From Halobacterium sp. KA-4 (lineage in GTDB: Archaea; Halobacteriota; Halobacteria; Halobacteriales; Halobacteriaceae), in the NCBI RefSeq assembly GCF_021028995.1, contig NZ_JAJJZG010000016.1:18874-82873 (forward strand): a stretch of DNA of 64,000 bases, in the 5' to 3' direction. A model generated the notes under the pieces. That model did no database searches. It was not told where the DNA came from and saw only the letters and a list, made by a program, of their open reading frames with translations. The position numbers were made by a program, and so were the translations under genes. Each line of letters begins with the position of its first letter. The stretch's first letter is position 1. Shown one piece after another: positions 62,509-64,000 of this stretch.

Positions 62509-62711
62509 CGAGAGAATCTCGCCGTTCACGGCGTTAACGAGACGCGTTACGTCTCGTTCGCACACCAGAACGCATAGTAGTTCACAGAAGTTTTGGGTAC
62601 TCCACGTGCCAGGGATAAGGTAGAGAGGCTTTCTTCGACTGAGTCCTCATCCCAGTTCACCCAGAAGTTTCGTTGATCACTAAGCGTTCTGGGGACGGGC
62701 GTGAATCCCAT
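62509..62711 (+). mobile_element. Left end of the tnpB element at 62.8 kb, interrupted by a MITE
   Basis: 'GCGAGAGAATCTCGCCG', a TTCACGG hairpin, then CCAGAACGC...GCGTTCTGG separated by the 108-bp MITE, then GGGACGGGCGTGAATCCC. Without the MITE it matches 19462-19560. Confidence 0.75.
62575..62682 (+). mobile_element. 108-bp MITE, copy B
   Basis: 104/108 identical to 19942-20049 and in the same orientation relative to its host hairpin. Inserted in the loop of the CCAGAACGC/GCGTTCTGG hairpin. No coding capacity. Confidence 0.8.
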
Positions 62712-62804
62712 CACTTCCCTACGCAATAGATGTGATGAGAGCTAGCTGGATATTCACCGAAGAACCCAGTCATTAAGTCACTGTACTATCATAGGCTATG
62801 TATA

Positions 62805-63884
62805 GTGAATCTGGTCACAACGCGCACTATTACAGCGACACTCACCAACGACCGTGAAGGCGTCGTTCGTGACCTGGATTCACTCGGTCGCTCAGGGAGT
62901 AAAATCTGGAATGTTGCTCGGTGGACCACCAGCCGCATCTGGGAACACACGGGCGAAATTCCGGAGGAAGGACCGCTCAAGTCCTACATGAAAAACCAGG
63001 ACTGCTGGAAAGATTTGAATGCGCAATCAAGTCAGGCAATCGTCGAAGAATTGGCTGGCGCTTTCCAGTCCTGGTTCGAACAAGACGACCCAGACGCAAA
63101 CCCACCGGGCTACCGCAAACACGGCGACCAGCGACCACGCAGCACGATCACGTTCAAGGAAGACGGCTTCAAACTTGACACCAAACACCAGCAGGTCCGC
63201 CTGTCCAAAGGGAAGAACCTGAAAGACGGGTGGAGCGATTTCATCCTCTGTGAGTACGACACCGGTCCAGACACCGATCTCACCGATGTCGAACGTGTCC
63301 AGCAGGTCCGCATCGTTTGGACTGGCGATCACTGGGAACTGCATTTCGTCTGCAAAGTTGCCATCAACGCAGACGACGCGTCTGGTGCGAAGACGGCTGG
63401 TGTTGATCTCGGCATCTGCAACACGGCAGCTGTCTCGGTTGGCGATGAGACACTGCTGTATCCGGGGAACGCGCTGAAAGAAGATGCTCACTACTTCCGC
63501 CAGCAGGAATACGAGACAGAAGGAACGGATGGCCCCAGCACCCATGCTGAATGGGCACGCCAGAAGAAATCCCGGCGGCAGACCCACTTCCTGCACGCAG
63601 TGTCGAAAGATATTGTTCAGCAGTGCGCTGACAGAGGTGTCGGCACGATTGCAGTCGGCCACCCCGAAAACATCCGTAGGGATGAAGACTGGGGGAGACA
63701 CGGAAACAAACGTCTGCACGATTGGGCGTTTGACATTCTGATTCACCAACTCGAGTACAAGGCCGAAGAGCGCGGGATTGGCGTCGAACGGGTTGATGAG
63801 TACGAGTTGGCCACGTCAATAACGTGCTGTGAGTGCGGGATGAAAGCGGATGCAAACCGTGTTGAACGTGGGTTGCCTCGTTGA
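62805..63884 (+). pseudogene. tnpB: TnpB truncated inside the zinc finger
   Basis: 359 codons from GTG 62805. RuvC-I 'TAGVDLGICNTAAV' (D201) and the RuvC-II region 'TIAVGHPENIRRDEDWGRHG' are present; the first zinc-finger pair survives in 'CCECGMKADANRVERGL', but the frame then reads 'PR' and stops at 63884. The second Cys pair and RuvC-III Asp are missing, so it cannot cleave. A different sub-family from the other TnpBs here ('RRQTHFLHAVSKDIV'). Confidence 0.85.
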
Positions 63885-64000
63885 ATCACAAGACAGCGTC
63901 GGGGTAGGGAAGACTATTCGCAGTTTCACAGCGTCAGAGACGGGTTCTTGACCTCAGAAGATGCAGTAGCTGTCACTCACGGCGGTTGCTGAAGGGTCAC
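63885..64000. other. Window edge after the truncated tnpB
   Basis: 116 bases without a recognisable end hairpin or TnpB continuation, so the truncation is not a simple frameshift within this stretch. Confidence 0.4.

Overview
The window looks like an accessory region (megaplasmid or genomic island) of a haloarchaeon. The evidence is the strongly acidic predicted proteins, short or absent leaders with TATA-like boxes close to start codons, a PGF-CTERM surface protein, a MoxR/DUF58/transglutaminase operon, haloarchaeal toxin-antitoxin families, a broken Orc1/Cdc6 gene and a very heavy load of IS200/IS605-type (IS1341-type) tnpB elements. I see no rRNA, tRNA or CRISPR array.

Layout. 1-5.3 kb: two secreted, repeat-rich surface proteins on the minus strand; the first runs off the left edge. 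5.5-13.2 kb: a tight minus-strand operon (MoxR ATPase, transglutaminase/DUF4129 protein, small membrane protein, DUF58, large membrane protein). 13.2-17.7 kb: a PIN toxin whose RHH antitoxin gene is split by an insertion, a tnpB element, an HNH nuclease and a small partner protein. 17.7-21 kb: almost no coding capacity, but two long, mutually similar, RNA-like non-coding units, a 108-bp MITE, a tnpB relic and a 260-bp TIR element. 21-28.8 kb: a two-gene operon of large paralogous proteins of unknown function and plasmid-type genes (primase-like tail, winged-helix/TM proteins). 28.8-37 kb: several toxin-antitoxin modules (RelE/RHH, TumE/TumA-like, MazF/RHH, further dead copies), a tnpB element and a second HNH nuclease fused to the partner module. 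37-45 kb: three more tnpB elements, regulators, an orphan AbrB antitoxin and a HicAB pair with a frameshifted HicA. 45.2-46.4 kb: an origin-like repeat (second copy at 37 kb) and a dead orc1/cdc6. 46.5-52.8 kb: a glycan-assembly cluster (GT39-like, LPG-synthase-like flippase, polysaccharide deacetylase, DUF2304, GT2, alkaline-phosphatase-superfamily enzyme). 53.3-56.3 kb: a large TnpB with its DUF2080 partner and an AbrB/PIN module. 56.4-62.3 kb: a PGF-CTERM protein, small unknowns and a four-gene SWIM/unknown/pRiA4b-like/CcbP-like run. 62.5-64 kb: a 3'-truncated tnpB with a MITE-interrupted left end.

How it fits together. Mobile ends account for most of what ordinary genes leave unexplained. 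The tnpB elements have recognisable left- and right-end hairpins; three right ends place the same TTCAC exactly on the stop codon of the convergent neighbour. Smaller elements have landed inside the loops of such hairpins. Several toxin genes are disabled while their antitoxins survive. The most novel-looking material is the pair of structured non-coding units at 18.57-19.06 and 19.22-20.06 kb, which keep base-pairing and exact spacings while their sequence diverges, and the unassigned 754/665-residue paralogue pair beside them.
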